A stretch of 64,000 nt of DNA from Lacrimispora sp. 210928-DFI.3.58 (GCF_020554865.1 NZ_JAJCIC010000006.1:62001-126000); one strand, 5' to 3'; counted from the stretch's first letter, positions 8,336 to 18,078 are shown. Numbers and translations are program-made. The notes: generated from the sequence alone by a model not told the origin.

Positions 8336-9697
8336 CTACAGCGCCATGACGCACTCCTTAAATATGCGTCCGCGCTCTTCATAATCCCGGAACATTCCCC
8401 AGCTTGCACAGGCAGGGCTCAAAAGCACATAGTCGCCGATATCCGCATAGACAGCGCATACCTGGACAGCCTCGCTCATATCCTCTGCATACATGATCTC
8501 CGTAAAGCCATGCTCCTTTGCGCACGCCGCGATCTTATCCCTGGTCTGTCCAATGAGCACCAGGTATTTCACCTTGCCCTCAAACTCCTTTACCCACTCA
8601 TCGTAGCTGCTCTCCTTGTCATAGCCTCCTGCAATGAGGATCGTAGGCCCAGGCATCGCCCTTAAAGCCTGGATCGCTGCGTCGGGATTGGTTCCCTTTG
8701 AATCATTGTAGTAGCGGACGCCTGTGCGCTCCCTCACAAACTCGATCCTGTGCTCCACCGGCTGAAAGTTCTTTATCACCTCTGTGATCTTTGACATGGG
8801 CACTCCCATAGAAAGGCCGATGGCAGCGGCAGCCATTACATTTTCGTAATTGTGCCTGCCTAAAAGCTGCATCTCATGGACATTGACCACCACTGTCTCC
8901 CTGCCCTTCTGGCAGTATACGATGTCATCTCCCGCCATGCAGAAGCCGTCTGCAAGCTTTGTGCGGCTGGAAAACCAGATAACCTCCGGCCGAAGCTCCG
9001 GATCCTCCCCAAATTCCCGCAGCACAGGATCATCGTAATTCAGCACCACCTTGTCCTCCTCTGTCTGGTTTAAGGTGATGCCCTCCTTGATCTGGATATA
9101 ATTTTCCATGGTCCCATGGCGGTTTAGGTGATCCGGCGTGATGTTTAAGATCGCACTGATATTCGGATGGAAATCCATAATGGTCTCCAGCTGGAAGCTG
9201 CTGATCTCAGCCACGGTCACGGACTCCTCCGTCATCTCCATGGCCTTTGACGTATAGGGCTCTCCGATATTGCCCACCACAAAGGTCTCCTCATAGTGGG
9301 ACCGCAGGATCTCTCCTGTAAGGGCTGTGGTGGTCGTCTTGCCATTGGTCCCTGTGATGGCAGCCAGCTTTCCCAAGCTGCATTGGTAGGCCAGCTCGAT
9401 CTCTCCTAAGATGGGGATCTTCGCATCATCCACCACTGCCACAAAGGGGCTGGTGAGCGGAATGCCTGGGCTTATGATGCAAAGCTCCACCCCCAAAAGG
9501 TCTGAGCGCTTCATCTCTCCCAATACGACACTCACCCTTTTTTTGTCCTCACCGAAGTTTTCCTTTATGTCCTCTTCCTTTAACGCTTCATTGCCGTCAT
9601 AGAGGATCACCTCTCCTCCCCGCTCCAGAATGAGCCTGGCCGCCGCAATGCCGCTTTTACCAGTTCCTGCAACTAACACTCTTTGACTCTGGTCCAT
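8336..9697 (-). CDS. murD: UDP-N-acetylmuramoyl-L-alanine:D-glutamate ligase
   Basis: The 453-residue ATP-dependent ligase adds D-glutamate to UDP-MurNAc-L-Ala in the cytoplasm. Seen: an N-terminal Rossmann-like UDP-binding part (VAGTGKSGIAAARLI), the Mur ligase P-loop ITGTNGKTTTTAL (about 115), the DHLNRHGT segment, and the C-terminal domain with YYNDSKGTNPDA and the AGGYDK motif. The length is standard. It has a strong AAGGAGG site and sits between mraY and ftsW in the operon. Confidence 0.95.
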   Translation of the reverse strand: MDQSQRVLVAGTGKSGIAAARLILERGGEVILYDGNEALKEEDIKENFGEDKKRVSVVLGEMKRSDLLGVELCIISPGIPLTSPFVAVVDDAKIPILGEIELAYQCSLGKLAAITGTNGKTTTTALTGEILRSHYEETFVVGNIGEPYTSKAMEMTEESVTVAEISSFQLETIMDFHPNISAILNITPDHLNRHGTMENYIQIKEGITLNQTEEDKVVLNYDDPVLREFGEDPELRPEVIWFSSRTKLADGFCMAGDDIVYCQKGRETVVVNVHEMQLLGRHNYENVMAAAAIGLSMGVPMSKITEVIKNFQPVEHRIEFVRERTGVRYYNDSKGTNPDAAIQALRAMPGPTILIAGGYDKESSYDEWVKEFEGKVKYLVLIGQTRDKIAACAKEHGFTEIMYAEDMSEAVQVCAVYADIGDYVLLSPACASWGMFRDYEERGRIFKECVMAL

Positions 9698-9729
9698 TCT
9701 CCAATAACCTCCTTCCCGTTTGTCTCATG

Positions 9730-10698
9730 TTAAAGCCCCAGATAGGCTACCATACAGAGTATTGCCGTCACAATGGCAAATACTGCCACCACTCTTGTCT
9801 CTGACCATCCGCAGAGCTCAAAATGATGGTGGATGGGAGCCATCTTGAAAATGCGTTTTCCCCCGGTCTTCTTAAAATATGTGACCTGTATGATAACCGA
9901 CAGGACCTCCACCAAATAGATAAGGCCAATGATCGGAATGAACAGAGGAAGCCGCATCATGTACGCGGAAGCCGCCACAAAGCCTCCCAGGGCCAATGAG
10001 CCTGTATCTCCCATAAATACCTTTGCAGGGTACACATTAAACAGGAGGAATCCCAAAAGACTTCCCACCACAGCACCTGTGATAGGGCTGATCCCCATAT
10101 CTTCCCCGATGGCTACAATGGTGAGGAAGGTCGCCACCAGGATCGTAACGCTGGTGCACAGCCCATCCAGACCGTCTGTAAAATTCACGCCGTTATCCGT
10201 TCCCAGGACAATGAAGAACAGGGCCGGTATGAACAGGATACCCAGGGACAGGAAACGTCCGTCATCAAAGCCTCCCGTAAAGGGGATCAGCATATCGGTG
10301 CCGACCTCCCCGCTGTTCATCAGATACCAGGCAAAAATGCCGGTGATCACAAACTGGCCGATCAGCTTCTGCTTTGGGTTCAGCCCCTCCGAGCGTTTCA
10401 TCACGATCTTGATGTAGTCATCCAGAAAACCGATGATCCCAAAGCCCACGGTCACGAACAGGACAGGGATGATCTTCGGATAACTGGGTATATAAAAGAT
10501 CGATGTAATGATAATGCTGCACAGGATGATCAGACCGCCCATGGTCGGCGTGCCCTGCTTTTTCAAATGGCTCTGGGGACCATCATCCCTGACCTGCTGG
10601 CCGAACTTCAGCTTGTGCAGAAAGGGGATAATGATCGGGCACAGCAGAGCGCTGATGGCAAAGGCAATAATAACTGCTAATATGGTTTCATGAATCAT
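9730..10698 (-). CDS. mraY: Phospho-N-acetylmuramoyl-pentapeptide transferase
   Basis: The 322-residue integral membrane enzyme makes lipid I by transferring phospho-MurNAc-pentapeptide to undecaprenyl phosphate. The signatures are visible: GTPTMGG near residue 50, DDYIK (about 92), NGVNFTDGLDGL with the catalytic aspartates, and MAPIHHHFELCGW near the C-terminus. About ten membrane segments are predicted. The start follows GAGGTGACC. It lies between the 597-residue PBP and murD. Confidence 0.96.
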   Translation of the reverse strand: MIHETILAVIIAFAISALLCPIIIPFLHKLKFGQQVRDDGPQSHLKKQGTPTMGGLIILCSIIITSIFYIPSYPKIIPVLFVTVGFGIIGFLDDYIKIVMKRSEGLNPKQKLIGQFVITGIFAWYLMNSGEVGTDMLIPFTGGFDDGRFLSLGILFIPALFFIVLGTDNGVNFTDGLDGLCTSVTILVATFLTIVAIGEDMGISPITGAVVGSLLGFLLFNVYPAKVFMGDTGSLALGGFVAASAYMMRLPLFIPIIGLIYLVEVLSVIIQVTYFKKTGGKRIFKMAPIHHHFELCGWSETRVVAVFAIVTAILCMVAYLGL

Positions 10699-10763
10699 AG
10701 GTCACCTCAATCTCATATGTATGTCTCATTTGGTAATTAGTATACGTCTTTTTCCCCGAATAA

Positions 10764-12557
10764 TCAACCAGCATTCTCCGGGCTGCCGTCAGTTTCTTCC
10801 TTCTCTGCCTCGATTCCCAGATAAGGAAGAATATTCTTAAACAGATCTCCCACCACCGGAGCAGCGATGGTTCCGCCGTAATAGATCCCCTCCGGCTCAT
10901 CGATGGTGATGAGCGCCATCACCCTTGGATCATCTGCAGGCGCAAAGCCCAAAAAGGAAGAAATATATTTTTTCAGGCTTCTGGGAAGCTTCTCCGAAGT
11001 GGCAGTCTTTCCTCCGATGCGAAAGCCCTCCACTGCCGCCTTTTTCCCGCTCCCCTCGGCCACCACCTGCTCCAGCACATAGCGCATGGTAGCGCTTGTT
11101 TCTTCTGATAATATCCGGTCCCCTAAGGGATAATCCAGACGGTGTACGGCAGTACCCTCCCTATTCTTCACCTCCACGCCGAAATGAGGCGTTACCCGTC
11201 TTCCGCCGTTTACAATGGAGGCGGCTGTTGTGATAAGCTGTATGGGCGTGATCTGGAAAGACTGGCCAAAGGAGACCGTGGCAAGCTCCACCAGCCCCAT
11301 ATTTTCCTTTTTGTGCATAATGGTGGCTGCCTCGCCGGGGAGGTCGATCCCCGTTTTCCCCTTTAACCCGAACTGGGTGAAATATTTGTAATAGCCCTCC
11401 ACTCCCAGGCGCTGTCCCACATCGATAAACACAGGATTACAGGAATTCATCGCCCCCTGAAGAAAGGTCTCCGCTCCATGGCCTCCCACCTTATGGCAGC
11501 GGATTTTCCGGTCCTCCACCACCCGGAAGCCGGGACAGCTGAAGCGGTCTGTCAGGGATACCACACCGGCCTCCAATCCCGCTGCCGCCGTGATGATCTT
11601 AAAGGTGGAACCTGGCTCATATGTATCATTAATGCAGGTATTTCTCCACATCTGGTTCAAAAGCTCCTGCTTTTTTGCTCCTGTTGCCCCCTCATTCTCT
11701 GCTGCCAGGTCCCTGAGGCTCTGGCTTTTCAGGTTCTGGTTTAGGGTGAAGGGATCATTTAAGTTAAATTCCGGCACATTGACCATTGCCATGATCTCCC
11801 CGTTCTGCGGATCCATGACAATGATGGAAACTCTTTTTGCATTTTTCTTTTCCAGGACCTGGTAGGCCAGCTGCTCTGCGTACTTCTGGATATTCACATC
11901 GAGGCTCACATAGAGATCCCAGCCAGGGACCGGCTCGATCCTGTCCTCGGCAGCATTTGCAAGCTCAACGCCCTTTGCGTCAGACATGGTGAGAATGGTG
12001 CCGCTCATGCCTTTCAGATATTTCTCGTACTTTACCTCCAGCCCAATGATGCCCTGGTTGTCTCCTCCTGTAAAGCCCAGGACCTTTGAGGCCAGGCTGT
12101 CGTAAGGGTAATAGCGCTTATAGTCCTCATCCACCTTAACTCCGGGAAGGCGCAGGGAGCGTATCCTGTCTCCCGTCTCCTTATCCACATTTGTCTTGAT
12201 GATCTCTCTGGAGCTTCGCTTCTCCACCCGTTTTCTGACAAGAGCCTCATCCATGGAGAGCTCCCCGCACAGAACGCGGATCACCTCCTCCCTGTCCGTT
12301 ACCTGGTTGTAGATAACAGAAATGGTGCAGACGGTCCGGTTGTCCGCGATCACCACACCATTTGCGTCAATGATCCTGCCCCTGGCAGCCTTTATGGTGC
12401 GCTCCCTCTGGTGAAGGTCCTCCGCCATGGCGCTGTAATGGGCGGAGCGAAAGATCATGAGAAAGCCAAGCCGCCCTGAAAGGCTGATCATCACAAGGGC
12501 GATGAGCAGCCACAGGACGGCTATATTTTTTCTGTGCTTTGTTAAATTCCCATTCAT
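10764..12557 (-). CDS. Class B penicillin-binding protein (SpoVD/FtsI type) with altered third motif
   Basis: A bitopic transpeptidase of about 597 residues: an N-terminal membrane anchor (NIAVLWLLIALVMISLSG), a dimerisation/pedestal domain (HQRERTIKAARGRIIDANG), then the transpeptidase domain. Motif 1 is GSTFK, motif 2 is SCN, but motif 3 reads GGKTAT instead of the nearly universal KTGT. Class B PBPs crosslink septal or spore-cortex peptidoglycan. No PASTA domain follows. Two in-frame ATGs at 12578 and 12575 lie upstream, but only 12557 has a GGAG site at good distance, so it was chosen. As the second of two PBPs in the cluster it could be SpoVD, which is an inference from gene order. Confidence 0.88.
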   Translation of the reverse strand: MNGNLTKHRKNIAVLWLLIALVMISLSGRLGFLMIFRSAHYSAMAEDLHQRERTIKAARGRIIDANGVVIADNRTVCTISVIYNQVTDREEVIRVLCGELSMDEALVRKRVEKRSSREIIKTNVDKETGDRIRSLRLPGVKVDEDYKRYYPYDSLASKVLGFTGGDNQGIIGLEVKYEKYLKGMSGTILTMSDAKGVELANAAEDRIEPVPGWDLYVSLDVNIQKYAEQLAYQVLEKKNAKRVSIIVMDPQNGEIMAMVNVPEFNLNDPFTLNQNLKSQSLRDLAAENEGATGAKKQELLNQMWRNTCINDTYEPGSTFKIITAAAGLEAGVVSLTDRFSCPGFRVVEDRKIRCHKVGGHGAETFLQGAMNSCNPVFIDVGQRLGVEGYYKYFTQFGLKGKTGIDLPGEAATIMHKKENMGLVELATVSFGQSFQITPIQLITTAASIVNGGRRVTPHFGVEVKNREGTAVHRLDYPLGDRILSEETSATMRYVLEQVVAEGSGKKAAVEGFRIGGKTATSEKLPRSLKKYISSFLGFAPADDPRVMALITIDEPEGIYYGGTIAAPVVGDLFKNILPYLGIEAEKEETDGSPENAG

Positions 12558-12608
12558 ACGGCTCTCCGCGTCCATCATTGATACTAATATATGGACGGGA
12601 GGAACTGA

Positions 12609-14930
12609 TTATTCCCCTTCTCCCTTTGTGGACTCCGGGGGCGCTTCTGTCTCTGTCTCTGTCTCACTTTCCGCGGGCACAGGGAGCCTGTAATCTCCTT
12701 CCCCGGCCGCTGCCGGGACTGCGTCCGGAAGGCCGCTCTCATAGGAGGCTCCCTCCTCACCGCCCTCTATGTACTCATCTGTCGCATAGGGGCGCTTTGT
12801 CTCTGCAGGTGTCTCCTCCGGCTGTTCTCCGTTTTCTCCTTCTGTCTCTCCGTGGATCCCTTCCTCTGCCGGAAGACTGCCCTCCAGCTCCTCATCATCC
12901 GGATAATCCTGGGCCGGAAATACATTTAAATAAGGAAGAGCCTCTGTCATGATCTTTGAGAAAATGGCGCTGGCATAGGAGCTGTGCGCCTGCTCCGGGC
13001 CTGGCGGAAAGCCTGGAGTGTCGATCACCACATATACAAAGAGCTGCGGATCCTCCACCGGGGCAAAGCCTGCAAAGGATACCAGATAGTTTTTCGCAGA
13101 ACGCGGCTGCTTCTCCGCTGTTCCCGTCTTGCCTCCTACATGGTAGCCCGCTACGGCTGCCGCCTTTCCGGTACCTTCGTCTACGGTCTTGAACATGGCC
13201 TCCTTTAAAAATTCAGAGGTTGACTGGGAAACGGTCTCGCGCACCAGCACAGGATCCTTTTTCTCCACCACGGACCCCTGCTCATTTAAGATCTGCCTTA
13301 CCACATGGGGCTCATAGTAGGAGCCGCCGTTTATGACCGAGCACAGCGCCGCCGCCATCTGCACCATGGTGCAGTTAAAGTTCTGTCCAAAGGCATTGGT
13401 GGCCAGATCCGTAGGCCCCATATTCTCTGCCTTGTAGACCAGGCTGGCTGCATCTGCCTCGCCGGGCAGGTCAATGCCTGTTTTATCTCCAAATCCGAAA
13501 ATGGCCTGGTATTTTGTGAACCTGTCCCTGCCTATCATGGCGCCGATGCGCATCATTGCCACATTGCAGGACTGCATCAGAGATTCCTCCAGGCTTAAGG
13601 AGCCATGGCCTCCCTTCAGATAGGCCGTGCATTTGATATCGTAATCTCCCACATGAAGGTAGCCGGGACAGTCAAAATATTCATTGCCCTTTAATACTCC
13701 TTCCTCTAAGCCTGCAGCCACTGTCAGGATCTTGGAGGGGGAGCCTGGCTCGTAGCTGTCACTGACGCAGAAGTTCCTCCATATCTGGTTCCAGGCCACC
13801 TGCTGGCCATAGGAGAGAACTTCTTCCCTGGAGAAATGGTCCAGTACCTCCTCCTCCGAAATGGTCTCCCCATCATGTTCCCTGCGGTATACGGCAGCGG
13901 CCTCTTTACGTCCCAGAGTCATCAGCTCCTCCTCCGTATAGCCGCTCACATCCCTGGGATTGTTTAAATCGAATTTATTGCTGGTGGCCATAGCCAGGAT
14001 CTCCCCGTTGTTGGGATCCATGGCAATAACGGCTGTCACCTTGCTGCCAACGGTGTTCTGCCACTCATCCACATATTTCTGGGCAATGTTCTGGATATTG
14101 ACATCAATGGTGGAGACAATGGTCTTTCCGTTTGTGGCAGGCTTTACCACACCCTCTAAGTTGGCCTCATCATCCAGATAGCCATATTCACGGCCATTTA
14201 CGCCGATCAGGCTGCTGTTGTAATACTGCTCAATGCCGCCTGTACCTGCCGAGCCGTCGCTGCTGGTAAAGCCGATCACATTGCAGGCAAGGGAATTGTA
14301 GGGGTAGATGCGCTTATACTCATCCTCAAACCAGATACCCTTTATGCGTTTTTTGGCCTCCTCATCGTTCTCGCTCTTGCGGTAGGCGTCATTTGTCTGC
14401 TTTACATACTCCTCAAAAGCCACTCTCTGGTCATAGGTCAGCTGGCGTCCGGGAAGATAGCGCAGGTAAGCGCTCTTCGGGCGGTCCAGGATCATGCTGC
14501 GGATCTCATCCCCATTAAAGCCAAAGCAGGTCACAAGGGCCTGGACGGTCGGCTCCAGGTAATATCGGGCCAGCTCCTCGTTTGGTATGATCTGGCTGGG
14601 GTCGATGATCAGATTGTACACCTTCTCGCTGGTGGCCAGATAAGTGCCGTTCCTGTCCACGATGTCACCGCGCCTGTAGGGTATCACGCGGCTGTCATAT
14701 TGCTGCTGGCGCTGGGACAGGACGATCTTATTGTATCTCTCATTGTTGTCACGGACGATCCGGTAGAGCACCATGATCAAAGCAAATAAAGCCAGCGTAA
14801 TCACCAGAACGGTGATTGCCAGCTTTTCCTGCATGTATCTTGTAAAAATCTTTTTTCCTTTATGCGCTCTCCGGCCGCCTCCCTCTCCGCCGCCGAAGGC
14901 ATTCGGGCTAGTATTCCGGGATGTCTTCAT
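12609..14930 (-). CDS. Class B penicillin-binding protein (FtsI/PBP2B-like) with long acidic tail
   Basis: This 773-residue transpeptidase has a basic N-terminus, a membrane anchor (LAITVLVITLALFALIMVLY), a pedestal domain (YDSRVIPYRRGDIVDRNG) and a transpeptidase domain. Motif 1 is GSPSK (SxxK kept, though most relatives have STFK or STMK), motif 2 SCN and motif 3 GGKTGTAEK. The C-terminal 110 residues or so are acidic and low in complexity (repeated E, T, P, G), extend past the enzyme domain and contain no PASTA repeat. Its first 23 bases overlap the ftsL-like stop, pointing to translational coupling. It probably partners FtsW in septal synthesis. Confidence 0.88.
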   Translation of the reverse strand: MKTSRNTSPNAFGGGEGGGRRAHKGKKIFTRYMQEKLAITVLVITLALFALIMVLYRIVRDNNERYNKIVLSQRQQQYDSRVIPYRRGDIVDRNGTYLATSEKVYNLIIDPSQIIPNEELARYYLEPTVQALVTCFGFNGDEIRSMILDRPKSAYLRYLPGRQLTYDQRVAFEEYVKQTNDAYRKSENDEEAKKRIKGIWFEDEYKRIYPYNSLACNVIGFTSSDGSAGTGGIEQYYNSSLIGVNGREYGYLDDEANLEGVVKPATNGKTIVSTIDVNIQNIAQKYVDEWQNTVGSKVTAVIAMDPNNGEILAMATSNKFDLNNPRDVSGYTEEELMTLGRKEAAAVYRREHDGETISEEEVLDHFSREEVLSYGQQVAWNQIWRNFCVSDSYEPGSPSKILTVAAGLEEGVLKGNEYFDCPGYLHVGDYDIKCTAYLKGGHGSLSLEESLMQSCNVAMMRIGAMIGRDRFTKYQAIFGFGDKTGIDLPGEADAASLVYKAENMGPTDLATNAFGQNFNCTMVQMAAALCSVINGGSYYEPHVVRQILNEQGSVVEKKDPVLVRETVSQSTSEFLKEAMFKTVDEGTGKAAAVAGYHVGGKTGTAEKQPRSAKNYLVSFAGFAPVEDPQLFVYVVIDTPGFPPGPEQAHSSYASAIFSKIMTEALPYLNVFPAQDYPDDEELEGSLPAEEGIHGETEGENGEQPEETPAETKRPYATDEYIEGGEEGASYESGLPDAVPAAAGEGDYRLPVPAESETETETEAPPESTKGEGE

Positions 14931-15423
14931 ACTGTCTTACATACTCGCTTTCCGTCTTGTCATATAAGAGCACCTGGTTCTTCCTCGCGTAGACCATTCC
15001 CAGCTCCTTGGTAGCGATCTCATATATCTTATTTAAATCAATGCTGGTGTTTATGCTTGTCTCCAGGGCATCATTTTCCGCCCTCATTTTCTCAAGCTTT
15101 GCTTCCATCACCTCGATATTGTGCATCCTGGCCGTAATGGAGGACTGCACATGGAGATATTGGATACAGAGGTATAAGGTACAGATCGATGCGATCGTGA
15201 GCAGGATGACATATGGAAGATCCATATACATCGCCCGTTCTTGGTTGCGGCGTATCCGGTTGCTTGTCCGGACGGACTGGCCCTTTGCCGGCCTATGCTT
15301 CTCAGGCATGCTCTGCGGCTCCAGCTTTGGAGCGGCAGTACCCTGTACATATGCGCTGCCGTAGGTATCCCGCCTGTTTCTTCCGGCGGTTGTTCCCGGC
15401 GCTTTCTGCCTTCTTGCAGCCAT
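14908..15423 (-). CDS. ftsL: FtsL-like cell division protein
   Basis: The 171-residue protein has a basic, probably disordered cytoplasmic region (1-70), one membrane segment (about 72-92, YVILLTIASICTLYLCIQYL) and an extracellular heptad-rich coiled coil (about 95-135). The C-terminal part has the ELGMVYARKNQVLLYD pattern seen in FtsL/DivIC proteins. It sits between rsmH and the first PBP, the canonical ftsL position. FtsL bridges FtsQ and the FtsW-PBP pair. Sequence conservation in this family is weak, so the call leans on topology and position. Confidence 0.85.
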   Translation of the reverse strand: MAARRQKAPGTTAGRNRRDTYGSAYVQGTAAPKLEPQSMPEKHRPAKGQSVRTSNRIRRNQERAMYMDLPYVILLTIASICTLYLCIQYLHVQSSITARMHNIEVMEAKLEKMRAENDALETSINTSIDLNKIYEIATKELGMVYARKNQVLLYDKTESEYVRQYEDIPEY

Positions 15424-15487
15424 GACCTTATTCCTCCCTTCTTTCCATATTCTGATCGCGGAGGCCAGAGCCTGCTTTCAAACAGTT

Positions 15488-16438
15488 CTACTCTTCTCCC
15501 CGTTCAAATACGCGCAGCTTTGCGCTTTTAGAACGGCTGTTTTCCTCCAGTTCCTCTTTTGTCGGCAAGATAGGCTTTCTTGTGATCACTCTTCCCTTGC
15601 TCGCTCTGCCGCAGACACAGACCGGGAAATCCGGCGGACAGATACAGGGGGATTCGTTGATGCGGAATCGCGTCTTAACGATCCTGTCCTCCAGGGAATG
15701 GAAGGTGATGATGGAAAGGCGCCCTCCCGGCTTTAACAGATCGATCATAGTGTCAATGGAAGCCTCCAGCACAGCCAGCTCTCTGTTCAGTTCAATACGT
15801 ATCGCCTGGAAGGTGCGTTTGGCCGGATGGCCTCCCGTAGCCCTTACCTTTGCAGGTATGGCACCCTTTATGATCTCTGCCAGCTCCCCGGTGGTCTCAA
15901 TGGGGTGCTCCTCTCTTGCCTTCACAATGTGCTTTGCAATGTTCTTTGCAAAGCGGTCTTCTCCGTAATCGCGTATAATGCGGTACAGCTCCATCTCATC
16001 GTAGCTGTTGACAATGTCTGCCGCTGTCCTCTCCTCCCTCTGATCCATACGCATATCAAGAGGGGCGTCTTCTCTATAGGTAAATCCTCTGGCGGCCGTA
16101 TCCAGCTGATAGGAGGAAACCCCCAGGTCCAGATAAATGCCGTCTACTTTTTCAATGTGTAAATCCTCAAGTACCCGTTTGATGTTCTCGTAGTTGCTTC
16201 TGACAATGGTGACCTTGTCCTCCACGGTCCTAAGCCTCTTTGCTGCCGCTGCAATGGCGTCTGCATCCTGGTCAATGCCGATGAGCCTGCCGCTTCCCAG
16301 GCGCTTTGCCACCTCGCTGGCATGTCCTCCGCCTCCCAGGGTTCCATCCACATAACAGCCTCCGGGCTTGATATTCAGGCTGCCCACTGTCTCATATAGC
16401 AGTACGGACTTATGTACAAATCCATGTTCCTCCATCAA
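15488..16438 (-). CDS. rsmH: 16S rRNA (cytosine1402-N4)-methyltransferase RsmH (MraW)
   Basis: The 316-residue SAM-dependent enzyme methylates N4 of C1402 in 16S rRNA. It begins [10 protein letters not shown], followed by the SAM-binding stretch [19 protein letters not shown] and GIDQDADAI. Further on are [27 protein letters not shown] and [14 protein letters not shown], all typical. The start overlaps the mraZ stop by 4 bases. A second ATG at 16435 is equally possible. No irregularities. Confidence 0.96.
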   Translation of the reverse strand: MMEEHGFVHKSVLLYETVGSLNIKPGGCYVDGTLGGGGHASEVAKRLGSGRLIGIDQDADAIAAAAKRLRTVEDKVTIVRSNYENIKRVLEDLHIEKVDGIYLDLGVSSYQLDTAARGFTYREDAPLDMRMDQREERTAADIVNSYDEMELYRIIRDYGEDRFAKNIAKHIVKAREEHPIETTGELAEIIKGAIPAKVRATGGHPAKRTFQAIRIELNRELAVLEASIDTMIDLLKPGGRLSIITFHSLEDRIVKTRFRINESPCICPPDFPVCVCGRASKGRVITRKPILPTKEELEENSRSKSAKLRVFERGEE

Positions 16439-16860
16439 ATTCCCAAGCCTTCCATGTGTTCTGCGATCTCTTCCATATCATCAAAGGTGTTGGCTTCCAT
16501 CCACTTATCCTTGCTCCAGATTTCAATGCGGCTGCCCACACCTACCAGTACAGCATCCTTCTCGATCCCTGCAAATTCCCTTAAAACTGCAGGAAGAAGG
16601 ATTCTTCCCTGCTTGTCAACTTCACAGGTGGTAGCTCCTGCTAAGAGGAAACGTGAAAACTTACGTCCGGCGGTGTTCGTTAAAGGCAGGGTGCGGAGCT
16701 TTTCTTCAAGGGCGGCCCATTCGGAATTTTCATACACAAAAAGGCAGTTATCGAGTCCCTTCGTCACAACGAACTCATCACCTAACTGCTCTCTGAATTT
16801 GGAAGGAACAATAAGACGTCCCTTCGCGTCCACTGTATGATTGTATTCACCCATGAACAT
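16435..16860 (-). CDS. mraZ: Transcriptional regulator MraZ
   Basis: The 141-residue protein contains two SpoVT/AbrB-like repeats ([20 protein letters not shown], then [16 protein letters not shown]), as in all MraZ. MraZ binds repeated boxes upstream of its own gene and represses the dcw operon. The ATG at 16860 was chosen because AGGTG lies 7 bases before it and MFMGEYNH is the usual N-terminus; a GTG at 16869 would add three residues. It is the first gene of the minus-strand dcw operon. Its box array and promoter are immediately upstream. Confidence 0.95.
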   Translation of the reverse strand: MFMGEYNHTVDAKGRLIVPSKFREQLGDEFVVTKGLDNCLFVYENSEWAALEEKLRTLPLTNTAGRKFSRFLLAGATTCEVDKQGRILLPAVLREFAGIEKDAVLVGVGSRIEIWSKDKWMEANTFDDMEEIAEHMEGLGI

Positions 16861-16920
16861 AGCTATCACCTGCTGTACATCATCGAGGCAACGTGGAATA
16901 CAATGGGGGATATCCGAATC

Positions 16921-16980
16921 TCCCCCACTTCATCCACTTAACAACCATCTTCTACCACTTTGCACCACTTTCTACCACTT
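16921..16980 (-). promoter_or_regulatory. MraZ box array (six 10-bp units)
   Basis: On the minus strand AAGTGG-type units recur with exact 10-base phase: AAGTGGTAGA, AAGTGGTGCA, AAGTGGTAGA, AGATGGTTGT, TAAGTGGATG, AAGTGGGGGA. MraZ is known to bind tandem TGGGN-N5 or GTGG boxes between the mraZ promoter and gene. The array lies between the -10 element and the mraZ start, so it is the likely autoregulatory operator. Six units is more than the usual three or four, and one (AGATGG) is degenerate. Confidence 0.8.
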
Positions 16981-16988
16981 GTATGTCT

Positions 16989-17017
16989 ATCATAGTACAG
17001 AAAATGGGAAATGACAA
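16989..17017 (-). promoter_or_regulatory. Promoter of the mraZ-ftsQ operon
   Basis: TTGTCA (17012-17017) and TATGAT (16989-16994) on the minus strand are separated by 17 bases and directly precede the MraZ boxes. No other strong promoter was noticed within the following operon. Confidence 0.75.
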
Positions 17018-17052
17018 GGATTTTTTAAGAAATTCTTTAAAAATGCTGACAA

Positions 17053-17088
17053 AAAAATAAGGCAGCCGCGCACATTTTCGCGGCTGCC
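17053..17088 (-). terminator. Terminator after lgt
   Basis: GGCAGCCGCG (17061-17070) pairs perfectly with 17079-17088. On the minus strand the stem is followed by TTATTTTTTT. It lies 120 bases beyond the lgt stop and isolates lgt from the dcw promoter. The intervening 17089-17208 contains no gene I can support. Confidence 0.85.
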
Positions 17089-17208
17089 CCTAAATATGGG
17101 ACGTGCCTTTTTTGAGACACAAAATATGGTTTTTCTACTGTTTAAGGGCTTTTTTGCCCCTCTGGCGGGGGGATTTCCCCACTTTTGGGAGTCTGCCCTT
17201 TGAACTGC

Positions 17209-18078
17209 TTACTGTTTTTTCAGCTTGCGGCGGCGGTACAGGATCACTCCTGCCGATACCCCCACCAGCACAGCCGAAAGGAGCTGTGACACGGCAAAGG
17301 TTGTCCCCGGCAGCTTCAGCTGATCCGTCCTCAGGCTCTCGATCCACACCCGTCCCAGGCCGTAGCCCAGGAAATAGATCCAGAGCATTTCCCCATCAAA
17401 CTTCTTGCGCTTTCTGTACCACAGCATAAAGCAGAGCACACAGAGGTTCCACAGGGATTCGTAGAGGAAGGTGGGATGGACCTGGATGTAGGCGACCCCA
17501 TTCTCCACGATCTGCTTATTGATCAGCTCCCGGGAGATCATCCCTGGATTCACAATGCTCATTTTGATACGCATGGCCAGCAGGTTGTCCGTAAAGCCGC
17601 CAAAGGCCTCGCAGTTAAAGAAATTCCCCCACCTGCCGATGATCTGCCCTGTGATCAGCCCCAGCACACAGCTGTCCGCCATGGAGAAAAAGGACTTCTT
17701 CCTGATCCTTGTAAATATGATCAGCGTCAGCACAGCGGCGATCACACCGCCGTAGATCGCCAGCCCGCCTGCCCGCAGGTTGAATATCTGAAGAAGATCA
17801 TCCTTATAGTTTGCCCAGTCAAAGATCACATAGTATGCCCTGGCTCCCATAATGGAAAAAATAATGGCATACAGCGCAAAATCCAGGTACATATCCGGAT
17901 CCTGCCCCCTCCTTCTGGCATCGGAAAAAGCCACCGCCATCCCCGCCAGCATACCGATCCCTATGATGATCCCGTAAAACGCAATCCGAAAGCCGAATAC
18001 GGAAATACTGTTTCTCAAATGCTCTATGGTAATGCCTAAATTGATAAAGCTTAAATCTGCGCCTGCTGTCTCCATCAA
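17209..18078 (-). CDS. lgt: Prolipoprotein diacylglyceryl transferase
   Basis: The 289-residue membrane enzyme transfers diacylglycerol from phosphatidylglycerol to the lipobox cysteine of lipoproteins. It has about seven membrane segments and the Lgt signature GRWGNFFNCEAFGG (about residue 145). LRAGGLAIYGGVI and the C-terminal GLGRVWIESLRTDQL are also family marks. The window encodes several lipoproteins that would be its substrates (CbiK-like, solute-binding protein, ApbE). It has its own promoter and terminator, so it is probably monocistronic. Confidence 0.95.
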   Translation of the reverse strand: MMETAGADLSFINLGITIEHLRNSISVFGFRIAFYGIIIGIGMLAGMAVAFSDARRRGQDPDMYLDFALYAIIFSIMGARAYYVIFDWANYKDDLLQIFNLRAGGLAIYGGVIAAVLTLIIFTRIRKKSFFSMADSCVLGLITGQIIGRWGNFFNCEAFGGFTDNLLAMRIKMSIVNPGMISRELINKQIVENGVAYIQVHPTFLYESLWNLCVLCFMLWYRKRKKFDGEMLWIYFLGYGLGRVWIESLRTDQLKLPGTTFAVSQLLSAVLVGVSAGVILYRRRKLKKQ

